From Nematopogon swammerdamellus (Eukaryota; Arthropoda; Insecta; Lepidoptera; Adelidae): a DNA stretch of 64,000 bases. The DNA lies in assembly GCA_946902875.1 (NCBI GenBank), contig OX336338.1:8361971-8425970 (forward strand), read 5' to 3'. Position numbers and translations under genes: made by a program. This document shows, in pieces, positions 22,601 to 31,329 of this stretch; position 1 is the first letter of the stretch, and the number at the start of each line of letters is the position of its first letter. Below the pieces are notes generated by a model, which saw only the letters and a program-made list of their open reading frames with translations, was not told the origin of the DNA and made no database searches.

Positions 22601-23081
22601 TGCGAAACATTAAAGTCCGACACTAACGCGAGCAAAGCCGCGGACAAAAGTTAGTGTAAACTGTCATTATATATTGATATATATATAACCAATAATTTAT
22701 TAGCTAAGAAATACTTACCTCTCTTCAATTAGTGTAACACAAAAGTTAAAATCTAACCTTGAGTATGGATGGGGGGACGAAGTGGGACGGGGTCTTTTCA
22801 CAATCACGTTCGGATTCACTCATAGCTTAAGGATATATATACATTAGCTCTAACAAGTGCAATCGTTTTGATAAATTTATGAAAACATATTTAGTCCCAT
22901 ACAAAAAAAAATATTGTATTTTTTTTCTCCGGAAATATCGACATTAGCGAAAAACGTGCAAGAATAAAAGTGTATTATAATTAGTCGATAAATACGATCC
23001 TGCAAAAAAAACATCAAGATTCGAGAAAAATTTGGAAAAAAATTGAAAGTCCGCTATTTGTCGTTTTCGAACCAGAGTGCG
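19665..23081 (-). mobile_element. Palindrome right arm (PAL-R), inverse copy of PAL-L, 3417 bp
   Basis: This is the reverse complement of 15118-18535 with only a few differences. In the segments compared by eye I found one substitution at the GCACGTAATTC site (~20907; GCGCGTAATTC in PAL-L) and one A/T change in a homopolymer junction at ~21500. Lengths differ by one base. It begins with CGCACTCTGGTTCGAAAACG and ends with its inverse. The near identity shows a recent duplication or active homogenisation of the arms. Confidence 0.85.
21088..21300 (+). mobile_element. SINE-5S copy 7, inside PAL-R
   Basis: It is the exact mirror of copy 6, in the plus orientation, ending with the same nine-A tract. 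Confidence 0.85.
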
Positions 23082-23391
23082 GCGGCGACGCGGACGGACG
23101 CACCGATAAGAGACGTAGGAAACATTGGGTTTCAGAGAAAGCCGTAGGTAGGTACGTTCGTGGTTTAATCAATGGAAGTTTTTCCATTCGGAAGATTCCA
23201 GTATAAGTCGTTATATCTTTAGTTTATTTACAACGGGAGGAATATTTCCGATATTTTTTTAAATATTTTAACACATCAAATTTCTTATTTAGGGTTCCGT
23301 ATCCACACGGAAGCCTACTACTAAGCCTACGTCATTTGTCTGTCCGTCCGTCTGAGTGCTGTATCTGTTGAACGGTAATAGGTAACCGATT

Positions 23392-23457
23392 TTACACATA
23401 TTATGTTTAAATTTCACATAGTACATACTATGTGAAATTTAAACATAATATGTGTAA
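23392..23457. repeat. Perfect 32-bp inverted repeat with 2-nt spacer
   Basis: The arm TTACACATATTATGTTTAAA... (23392-23423) is followed by CA and its exact reverse complement (23426-23457). The left arm continues the GTGCGAGTC repeat body, where related copies also read ACACATATTCTGTGAAAATT, so the hairpin seems to be a local inverted duplication of the repeat's own sequence. Confidence 0.95.
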
Positions 23458-23649
23458 CATTTATTATGGCGAATATACCAACAATTAATAAAAAAAGCAA
23501 AAATAAAAAAAAAAATCACCTCACAATATAAACGATTAGTCAAGCTACTAAATAATAGCGAATAATAATAGCTACTAAATAATAGCGGCGCCACAGATAA
23601 TAGTTTGCATTTATATCTGGACGTAACTGAATCAAATATTCGTCTCATC

Positions 23650-23730
23650 ATCATCGCCATGAGCCTAGCGGTAGAATGTATATAATTTTGATCCGACGGT
23701 CGTGGGTTCAAATCCCACTTGTGCAAATGT
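23650..23730 (+). mobile_element. tRNA-derived SINE head
   Basis: The sequence has an A-box-like ATGAGCCTAGCGGTAGAAT and a canonical B box GGTTCAAATCC in a T-arm with a perfect 5-bp stem (GTGGG/CCCAC) and a 7-nt loop. The acceptor stem does not pair, so this is not a functional tRNA gene. A T-rich tail follows. It is best read as a tRNA-derived SINE or tRNA pseudogene. Confidence 0.6.
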
Positions 23731-24239
23731 TTTTTTTTCTTTTTCTTGATTTTTTTTTAGCGTATAGTTATTATGTTTGTTTTTGCTCTATCGTGAAAGG
23801 GGCATCAAGCATCAGACGTGGTGTGATTATAGTACAAACTCTAAAGTAAAAAAACAAAATAATAAAAACTAGCCCCGCTTACGCGACTGTACGGAACCCT
23901 CGGTGCGCGAGTCCGACTCGCACTTGCCGGTTTTTTTTTTCTTTTAAATTTGAAAGGCTATTTGTAGTTACGTGTTCTGAATATGGATAGCTCCACCACC
24001 GTACATTGACAAAATATTCTCTGGAAGTAGGTACAGTTCAGTATTCAGAGAGAGAGGGAAATGTGAACAGGAAATAGGAAATAATATTCGTCGTCGTTTC
24101 GTTGCACTAGGCGGGCTTAATCCTGTGGACTTAATGTGCGGTAAGTAGGTACCTAAGTCACGAGTTAAAGCCGCAGGTAAAATATAATAATAGATATGAG
24201 TAGATATATAATGTAGGTATTATATGAAGCTAACTTGCA

Positions 24240-24990
24240 CTATATTGAAAAACGCAAAGTTATTTATTTACTAGTTATCGAGCAATCCGATTTTTTATAG
24301 AAATAATTTGTAGGAACAAAACTCAGTATTATTTTTTTCAACTAGAAAACTATTTATAAAATGTTAATTACGGAAAAAATTGTTTTATCGTAAAATCAGC
24401 CACTCCGGTGAAGGAAAACGCGATGAGAAGACTTATACCTGAGATATCTTCTACGTCGCAGTAAAGTCATGCAGATTGTAATTTCATAACACTAATCTTA
24501 ACACTTGCCTATTTAAACTAAATGTCAATCGTTGCCTAATACCTAAAGTTAAATTAATCTTACGTATTGTAGCAAATACATGTTTAAATGTAAATAAGAT
24601 TATTACCAAAACCGACTTTTTATAATGCAGGTACCTACTAGTCGTTCCCGCTGCATTGCGTGGTGGCGCATGCCGTAACCATCCTAAGGCTCACTTGCAC
24701 CAACACGAGTTTAAAGTTAAGTAGCGAGTTATGGATTTAAACGCGGTTCACACGTACAACGGGTGCTAGTTTAACGAGTTAAACTGGTTTATATATTAAA
24801 TTTGTGTTGGTGCAAGTGGGCCTAAGTGTTCCAGAAACGTATTTGAAAAACCCAAAGTTATTTATTTACTAGTTGTCGAGCAATCCATTTTTAACCGACT
24901 TCTTCAAAAAAACGGAGATTATTATAGGAATAATTTGTAGGAACAAAACTCATCATTATTTCTTTTAACTAGAAAACTATTTATTCATAT
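24240..24990. repeat. Direct duplication of ~115 bp (24243-24360 and 24840-24976)
   Basis: Both copies share AAAGTTATTTATTTACTAGT, TCGAGCAATCC, ATAATTTGTAGGAACAAAAC and CTAGAAAACTATTTAT. The second copy carries an extra ~33-bp insert beginning TTAACCGACTTCTTC. The copies are about 600 bp apart and flank a PIF/Harbinger MITE. Confidence 0.75.
24688..24822. mobile_element. PIF/Harbinger-type MITE, 135 bp
   Basis: Terminal inverted repeats GGCTCACTTGCACCAACAC and GTGTTGGTGCAAGTGGGCC are flanked by a 3-bp target duplication TAA (24685-24687 and 24823-24825). A 3-bp TWA duplication with GG-starting ends is typical of PIF/Harbinger elements. The interior (GAGTTTAAAGTTAAG...) is partly self-complementary. 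There is no coding capacity. Confidence 0.85.
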
Positions 24991-25595
24991 TTATAGGTTA
25001 GGTTAGGCTACCTAAATTAATTTGAGGAAATAAATTTAATTATCACAATAACTTATCCACTTTGTCAGTACAAATTAGGCATATATACCTAAACCTACTA
25101 GCTACTACTATACTAATATAGTAGACGCTAAGTTACGGTAGTCAGGATGAAATTTTTCTTCCAACTTTATTTCGCTAACATTATAATTTCGCGTTTTTTA
25201 TTTGCCAAAGCCCAAATTACAGCGAACTTAATTCGGAAAACATGTTTACAGTAAATATACACGAGAATAAAAGAGAGCGTAATTTCGTAATATTTCTAAT
25301 AACGGGACGTCAGTTTATAAAAATAAAAGAAAAACATGGAGTCGCTACTGAAATATTTTTTTAGGGTTCCGTACAAGCAATCCCTTATTGTTCTACTTTA
25401 CATAATATGTTCGTCTACATTTTAAAAATCCTATAATATGGAACATTTGCAACGTTGTAAACCAGGGGACAAAGGAATAGTATGGGACGGAATTACGCGA
25501 CGTAACTGGTACGTACGTACAACGTAACGTCTACCACGTTACGTCGTGTGTCGTGTCAACTTCACTGTCTCAATATATAAAATAAATTAATAATA
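24991..25595. other. Intron-like sequence
   Basis: AT-rich, with a few repeats of ACGTAACGT-type in 25490-25560. No gene or element is recognised. Confidence 0.45.
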
Positions 25596-25848
25596 AAAAC
25601 GATGGGGGTGGTGGTGGCCTACGTGTCTAGTACCACCACCTATCGCTCGTAGCTTGCCTCGCGTCGTCTCGGAGAGCTCCGTAGCCACGGCCTGCACCCG
25701 CCGGTGTGCTTGGAGGCTTGCCTCCCGCCGCCGACGGTATTCCGTTTATTATTTTTATATTAATTTTGAGTATATGTGGTGTATTTATATAATCTGTATA
25801 TTTAAAATTAATGTAAATATGTGAATGTGATAATAAATAGATAAAAAC
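25596..25848 (+). mobile_element. Retroelement 3' end, copy 1 (GGGGGTGGTGGTGGCC family)
   Basis: A GC-rich block (GTGGTGGCCTACGTGTCTAG to GGCTTGCCTCCCGCCGCC) is followed by an AT-rich 3' part ending in AATAAATAGATAAAAACG. A longer copy in the opposite orientation is at 36590-36990. The truncated 5' end and A-rich 3' end fit a non-LTR retroelement, but no protein motif remains. Confidence 0.6.
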
Positions 25849-26211
25849 GACAGGTAGAGAAAATCACGTTTTTTTATGGATTCGCTGTTTAAAACACAAT
25901 ATAAAATAAACTAAATTAAAATATTATGTATCTAAATTATCCACAATATGGGGGTGTTTTCCGGCTACCTGTTGGGTAAAGTAGGCCTTCGCTTTGGATA
26001 TGCCCGTCGATTGAGTCGAGCCTTCTCGGAATGCGTCAGCAAGGTTTAGCAATAAAACCAAACTTATAAGAGGCCAATTTGTGAGATAAACCCATATTAA
26101 TTTATTCTTGAACGAATCAAGAGTACTTACTAGTTGTCAATACGATCATAACTTGAGTAGGTGTTTCGGTTACAATGCGGATCAACAAGATATATACTGC
26201 TGCAGGCATTT
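25849..26211. other. Unassigned sequence
   Basis: I see no gene or repeat with a second copy in the window here. Confidence 0.4.
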
Positions 26212-26369
26212 TTTTTTATATCGTAAGCGCGATCTGTGGCGCCGAGCCACCCATACGGTCTCTAGCGACGCCCATATGGACATTCGAACGCATGCGGAGG
26301 CTACGAATGCCATGCCGGCCTGACGGGTGCCCATTCACGCCTCTCTTGAAGGACCCGAGACTGTACTAG
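26212..26369 (-). mobile_element. LINE-A 3' fragment
   Basis: On the minus strand it runs from AGTCTCGGGTCCTTCAAGAG, through GGCCGGCATGGCATTCG, to GGCTCGGCGCCACAGATCGC and the A-tail (plus-strand T-run 26209-26219). It matches 28768-28910. Confidence 0.75.
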
Positions 26370-27089
26370 GTTATTATCTAACGTTTTAAGGCCAAAGAAA
26401 CCCTGATTGATGCCGTACATCTTGGCTGAATAACCTGCGCTGGGCTGTACAACCGCAACACGCGTATTTTTTTTCGGACTGCAGTCTCGAAGATGAAGAT
26501 CGCTCTAATGATAGCGAACCCTCGTTAGAAGCTAACCAAATACGGAGCCCTCGAAGCGTAGGTTGATCTTTTGCCCCCCCGCCGCCGCCAGTCCCCATGC
26601 CGACCTCGCCCCCGCCACCACCCGTCAGCCGAATAACGCCGAAACTCGAATCTACAAAAACTAATTTCGCTGAAAACTGCCGAAAGTCATGCCGCGGGTA
26701 ACGCTCACGTACCTAGTATACAATACAACTATAGATAGATGGAATATATTCATGATTTATTCGTATTTCTGGCTCTTGTGAAATGTTTTCCATTGTTGTT
26801 TTCCATTGTTTTTCTCATATCTCTCAAGGGTATTGAAAAAAAAAATGTTAACTGTAGTCTAGCTAAATTGTTTTTTAAGTAGTAATAATTTATATGAATA
26901 CTAGCGACACCACCCAGCTTTGTAGGGATGGATGGGTACCTACAATAGCCTAAAGCGGTGACTAAGAACCAAGCTATCCAGTAGAGCAGACCCCATTTGG
27001 TACATTCAGTGCCGAAGCAACGGGGGCAAAAGGAATTTGAAGTTAAACATACCTACCTATATCATTATCTTTTATATATCAGTTTTTTT
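26370..27089. other. Unassigned sequence with a GC-rich patch at 26560-26700
   Basis: The patch (CCGCCGCCGCCAGTCCCC and so on) is open on the minus strand for ~70 codons but shows no domain or splice signals. The rest is AT-rich. Confidence 0.35.
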
Positions 27090-27186
27090 TGTGGTGCGGA
27101 AACCTCGGTGCGCAAGCCCGACTCGCACTTGGCCGGTTTTTTATTTGTTGTTTTGCTCATCATACCAAGTTTGACGCTTATTACAC

Positions 27187-27857
27187 TAGTCAACCAGGAG
27201 TTTTGATGTATGGAGACCCATACATTAATTCCTCAGTCAATGAAACTTTGATAATATCTTGGAGTAATGTTCGGAATTACGACTGACAAATAATCCAACA
27301 TTTTTTTTTACGGGAAGTTGGGTATATTCGAAGAAAAGTGAAAATTTAATATAACTCCTATAGACAAATTGCTCCGTCCAAAGTTACTTCGCCATAGGGT
27401 AGGTATTATTTATATGAATGAGTACGTAAATAAATCCAACATTTTTTGTATATGGAAATAGTGAATTAAAAACAAAATGTGTTTTTTTACTATATTTTTC
27501 TCGGCAAAATTGCTCAGTCGGTTCTTTAATCTGAATATACCTTAGTATTATTATGTACATCAATAAGCATAAGAATCCAACAACTTTTTTATTTGCATCA
27601 TTTTTTTTTTCAAGGTGACGACCGAAACTCTGTTCCGCAAAATTCCTCCGTCCGTTTTTATTGTTCAATTATGATTAAGAATTTTGAAGAAAATTATTTG
27701 CAAAAGAATCCAACAAAAAATCCATCGGCAAGTTTAAAAAACAAGCGGGCCAAGACGGGCGCGGTGCGCAGAGGAGCGGCCGGCCGCGGGAGGCGAGAGA
27801 CGCGGCATTTTCCCCTCCTCTGCGCCCATGCCGCGCCGCGCCGCCCCTGGCGCGCCG
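27187..27857 (+). repeat. Left arm of the 8-kb inverted repeat
   Basis: The arm matches the reverse complement of 34601-35257 at roughly 97%. It is built of four tandem, diverged modules: AATCCAACA starts recur at 27292, 27433, 27574 and 27707 (spacing 141, 141, 133). A second internal motif AAATT(G/C)CTC recurs at 27366, 27507 and 27640 with the same phase. The inner ~110 bp is very GC-rich (GCGGCCGGCCGCGGGAGG and so on). The outer end shares TAGTCAAC(C/G)AGGA with the other arm. No coding sequence is apparent. Confidence 0.8.
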
Positions 27858-27904
27858 TTACCTATTTTTTTTCATTCGTGGTCATTGTGGCAAAATCTAA
27901 CATT

Positions 27905-28335
27905 GTTTACCTTTTATTTTTTTATTTGTTAGTACTAAGCATGTACCTTGCTTTTTTATGTCTTGACTACATAAATACAAAGCCGAAAAATGAATGGAAA
28001 AGATATATCCCGACCAGGACTCGAACCTGGAACTCTGGCTTGAGCCACCATCATCATCATCATCAGTCCGTGTCGGTCCACTGCTGGACATAGGCCTATC
28101 CCAAGGCACGCCACCACACGCGGTCTTCCGCTCTTCGCATCCACCCACTCCCAGCTACCTTTTTAAGGTCGTCTGTCTACCTAGCCGGGGGCGTCCCACA
28201 CTACGTTTGCTTGTACGTGGCCTCCATTCGGGCACTCGCCTACCATTGAGCCGCCAGCGCGTTGCCAATTTCGCTATAGGGTCGTGATTTATCTTTCTCC
28301 AAATCTCGAGCTGTTTCGGCTTCTATGTAGTAGGA
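27905..28335 (-). mobile_element. tRNA-derived SINE-T, copy 1, split by an RTE 3' end
   Basis: Read on the minus strand the SINE has an A-box-like TAGCGAAATTGGCAACGCG, then a gap caused by a 200-bp insertion, then the B box GGTTCGAGTCC, a GGGATATATCTTTTCC body and an AACAAATAAAAAAATAAAAG tail. The second copy at 28380-28515 shows the B-box half uninterrupted. The upstream part (GAAGCCGAAACAG) is shared with copy 3 at 28640-28760. Confidence 0.75.
28047..28246 (-). mobile_element. RTE-type LINE 3' end inserted into SINE-T
   Basis: The minus strand ends in a (GATGAT)n tail (plus-strand CATCATCATC) preceded by CCAGCAGTGGACCGACACGG, the very common end of RTE LINEs in insects. It is flanked by a 6-bp target duplication TGAGCC (28041-28046 and 28247-28252), and removing it restores the SINE. 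It is 5'-truncated to 200 bp. Confidence 0.8.
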
Positions 28336-28379
28336 CGCATTCACCTGCGTTCAACGCACGCTGTTGGCAACGCGCTGGC

Positions 28380-28515
28380 AGGTCAAGCCAGAGTTCCAGG
28401 TTCGAGTCCTGGTCGGGATATATCTTTTTCCATTTATTTTTCGGCTTTGTATTTATGTAGTGAAGAAATATATAAAAAGCAAGGTACATGCTTAGTTCTA
28501 ACAAATAAAAATAAA
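28380..28515 (+). mobile_element. tRNA-derived SINE-T, copy 2
   Basis: It starts TTGGCAACGCGCTGGCAGG, carries the B box GGTTCGAGTCC and TGGTCGGGATATATC, and ends ACAAATAAAAATAAAATG. With copy 1 it makes an inverted pair about 330 bp apart. Confidence 0.75.
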
Positions 28516-28634
28516 ATGTTAAAAATCCCCAGTCAACTTCTAGTGTCCGATGCCAAATACGAATTTGGCGACGACAGCATAAGATTCAATATGGAATCAT
28601 GCAAGTTGACTGAATGCAGGTAAATGCGTCATAC

Positions 28635-28767
28635 CTACTACTACATAGAAGCCGAAACAGTTCGAGATTTGGAGAAAGATACATCACGACCCGATAGCGA
28701 AATTAGCAACGCGCTGGCGGCGGCTCAAGCCGGAGTTCCAGGTTCGAGTCCAAATCGAGATATTTTT
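28635..28767 (+). mobile_element. tRNA-derived SINE-T, copy 3 (5' part)
   Basis: It includes the upstream part CATAGAAGCCGAAACAG, the TAGCGAAATTAGCAACGCG A-box region and the B box GGTTCGAGTCC. It then stops and meets the A-tail (T-run) of the LINE-A copy to its right. Confidence 0.7.
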
Positions 28768-29786
28768 TTTTAATGACAGCGCGACATATTGCGCCGAGCC
28801 ACCCATAAGGTGTCTAACGACGCCCATGGATATTCGGTCGTATGCGGGGGTTGCGAATGCCATGCCGGCCTGACTGGTGCCCATTCACGGCCCTCTTGAG
28901 GACCCGAGACTGTACTTGGGGGGAAATATATGGGCAGGGAGAGCGTTCCAGAGTTTACCGGTTCTGTAGAGGAAAAATCTGCAGAATCGATTGGTACGCA
29001 TCCGCGGTAAGTCCAGCGTGTAGGAATGCAATCCCTGCCCAGTGCGCATGGTGCAAAGGTGGAAAGAGGACGGCGGGATCGCAAAGAGCTCCTCCAAGCA
29101 CTCCCCATGGAATAAGCGATAGAACACACTTAGGGAGCCGACATCCCTGCGGTGTTGCAGTGGTTCTAGATCGCAGGACACTTCGGGGTCACCACTAGTC
29201 GCACGGCTCGACGCTGGATTGAGTCCAGAGGCGCAAGCTAGTATTTGGCAGGGCCATCCCACAGGTGCGAGCAGTACCTGATCTGCGATTTATACAGAAG
29301 CAGCTTTTGGTCCGGCGTGAAGTACCGCCGCACCTTATTTATTGAGTACGCCCAGCTTTTTAGAAGCCAGCTTGGCCTTCCCCTCGGTATGGCGACGAAA
29401 GTTCAGGTCGTGCGACATTTGGTCTCTGAGGAACCCGAGGTGTTCGCTTAATTTAAGTGACGTGCCCTGGAATGAAGGAGCCGGTGCGAACGCCGCTCTC
29501 TTCGCACTGAACGCGCAAACTTGTGTCTTGGAAGCGTTGAACTCGACCAAATTACTACGGCCCCATTCGGAAATAGAGCCGAGTGTGTGTTCGAGCTCAG
29601 ACACAATTCTTCGCCTCTTCTCATCCACAACATCCCGACTGGCTGAAGGGTGACTGGTGTCGGATCCGTGTGCCGTACTGTCACCTGCATAAAATTGTAT
29701 GTTGCCCAGAGACAGCATATCATTGACATGCAGAAGAAACAGCGTGGGTGACAACACAGATCCTTGTGGTACGTCGGCGTTCACTG

Positions 29787-29921
29787 GAAAAGGAAAGGAC
29801 TTCTGTCCTGCCCTGGCACACGCTGAGCCGATTGGCCAATTTTGCATAAATTAAGAATTGTATATAAAATGTAAATAGGTTAAGTTAGTTATTATGCAAA
29901 ATAAACGATTATCTTATCTTA
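29787..29921 (+). mobile_element. 135-bp LINE 3' end nested in the LINE-A RT domain
   Basis: The insert begins GAAAAGGAAAGGACTTCTG, encodes a short terminus (GQFCIN then stop), and ends in a TTATCTTATC tail. It is flanked by a 6-bp target duplication TCACTG (29781-29786 and 29922-29927). Removing it joins ...DAMSV to NADVPQGSV in frame, which proves the insertion. Confidence 0.85.
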
Positions 29922-30344
29922 TCACTGACATGGCGTCCGACGAGCAACCGTAGTGGACGTTTGCTAAATGTATGCTACGTCCATGTAGGAAGTCGGTGAC
30001 CCAGTTACAGAGGCCAGAAGGAAGTCCGTAAGCCGGCAATTTGCCCAAGAGCGACTTGCGCCAAACCTGGTCAAATGCCTTGGCAATATCAAGGCCAATT
30101 GCCAAGGATTCACCATGACCTTCAAGCGATTCCCCACTAAAGGTGAGTGACGTACGCTAGGAGATCACCAGCAGATCGTTTTTTCCGGAAGCCGTAGTGC
30201 CGATCGTTGATGAGGACATTCGTCTCTAGGTACTTCATGAGCTGCGCATTGATAATGCGCTCCATCACCTTACAGAGAAGGGAGGTAATCGCTATAGGTC
30301 GATAGTTTGACGGGTTTGAGCGGTCACCCTTTTTGGGGACACCC

Positions 30345-31279
30345 CTACACCACTATTTAGCGTCGACTCGACCAACGTGCGGGGTTTGCACACCAATCTT
30401 AATGCCGTCCATCACCACCTGGAGACGATGAAGCCGGCCTTGCTTTTTCGATGAAAACGCAAATATCTCGCCCTGCCGTCACTTCTTACCTGCACCACCC
30501 TAGCTACACCCTGGAAGAAGCGTTTGTCAGGGCGGATATTTGTTATCGTCGCCTGCGCTGCATTGAGGCTCTCAATACTCTGGGCCCACGTGGATCTGGG
30601 AACGGTGTCGCGGGTGCACGCCTGTCTACAGGTCGCACTCTGGCAATTCGGAGACAGCTCGGTTATTCGAGTACCTGAGTGGAGCGGTAGACAAAGTCCA
30701 AGAGCGGTTCCCCACCGCGGATTTGGTTCTCCTTGGAGACTTCAATGCCAATCACGAGGCATGGCTAGGCTCCAGGAGGACTGACGCCTCTCCGAAGTCT
30801 CCCCGCAAAGTCAGTTCTCCTGGAGCCTAGCCATGCCTCGTGGTGGGCATTGAAGTCTCCAAGGAAACCCAAATCCGCGGTGGGGAACCGCTCTTGGACT
30901 TTGTCTACCGCTCCACTCAGGTACTCGAATAACCGAGCTGTCTCCGCATTGCCAGAGTGCGACCTATTGGGACCCGCGACACCGTTCCCAGATCCACGTG
31001 GGGCCAGAGTATTGAGAGCTCGGAGTCCTCAATGCAGCGCAGGCGACGACAGGAAATATCAGCGCTGACAAACAGGCAGACTCCGGCTTGCCAGCGGAAG
31101 GCTTCATCCAGGGTGTAGCCGGGGTGGTGCAGGTAAGAAGTGTCGGCAGGGCGAGATATTTGCGTTTTCGTCGAAAAAGCAAGGCCGGCTTCATCGTCTT
31201 CACGTGGTGATTGACGGCATTAAGATTGGTGTGCAACCCCCGCATGTTGGTCAAGTCAACGCTAAATAGTGGTGTAGCG
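30345..31279. repeat. Inverted duplication of the LINE-A endonuclease segment
   Basis: Arms 30345-30785 and 30810-31279 are inverse copies (roughly 90% identical, with small indels) with a 24-nt loop. Both encode the same endonuclease part, each reaching GDFNA(N/H)HEAWLGSRR next to the loop. The plus-oriented arm abuts the minus-oriented RT segment. Confidence 0.85.
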
Positions 31280-31329
31280 GTGTGCACAGCTGATTGAAAG
31301 TTGTTCTTTCTTTGTACTGCCATGGTTGT

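Larger units (their letters stand above)
23285..23940 (-). repeat. GTGCGAGTC repeat interrupted by a hairpin and a tRNA-like insertion
   Basis: The outer parts belong to the GTGCGAGTC family (TTAGGGTTCCGTATCC at the left, GTCCGACTCGCACTTGCCGG at the right). The repeat body is interrupted by the 32-bp perfect hairpin at 23392-23457 and by the tRNA-like segment at 23650-23730. Confidence 0.55.
28768..31323 (-). pseudogene. LINE-A: CR1/Jockey-like non-LTR retrotransposon, rearranged
   Basis: This is the most complete copy of the window's main LINE family. On the minus strand ORF2 begins at 31323 (MAVQRKNNFQSAV) with an apurinic endonuclease domain that reaches a GDFNAHHEAW-type motif near 30840. 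It resumes at ~30345 with reverse transcriptase: LAIGLDIAKAFDQVW (motif A) at ~30090, NADVPQGSVLSPTLFLLHVN at ~29745, then FYAGDSTAHG where YADD is expected. The C-terminus follows (SRFSKR-like, TGKLWNALPAH) and the element ends with an A-tail near 28768. About 300 codons between endonuclease and RT are missing; in their place is an inverted copy of the endonuclease segment (30345-30785). A second LINE piece sits at 29787-29921. Frameshifts and the YAGD change make it dead. Clade assignment between CR1 and Jockey is from motif character only. Confidence 0.85.

Noticed and set aside
15118..23081. Pure sequencing artefact as the cause of the palindrome
   Set aside because: A missed-adapter artefact gives arms meeting without a long unique spacer; here the spacer is 1.1 kb, the arms differ at a few bases, and each arm has its own element ends. 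An assembly error is still not excluded.
23650..23730. Functional tRNA gene
   Set aside because: The T-arm and B box are good but the acceptor stem does not pair and no proper anticodon arm forms; a SINE head fits better.
25003..25020. Telomeric TTAGG repeat
   Set aside because: Only two GGTTA units; far too short to be telomeric.
27593..28093. 166-codon plus ORF
   Set aside because: It spans a repeat arm, a SINE and an RTE tail; it is a chance fusion of repeat sequence.
28770..29262. Several overlapping ORFs of 100-125 codons on both strands
   Set aside because: They are shadow frames of the decayed LINE-A C-terminus.
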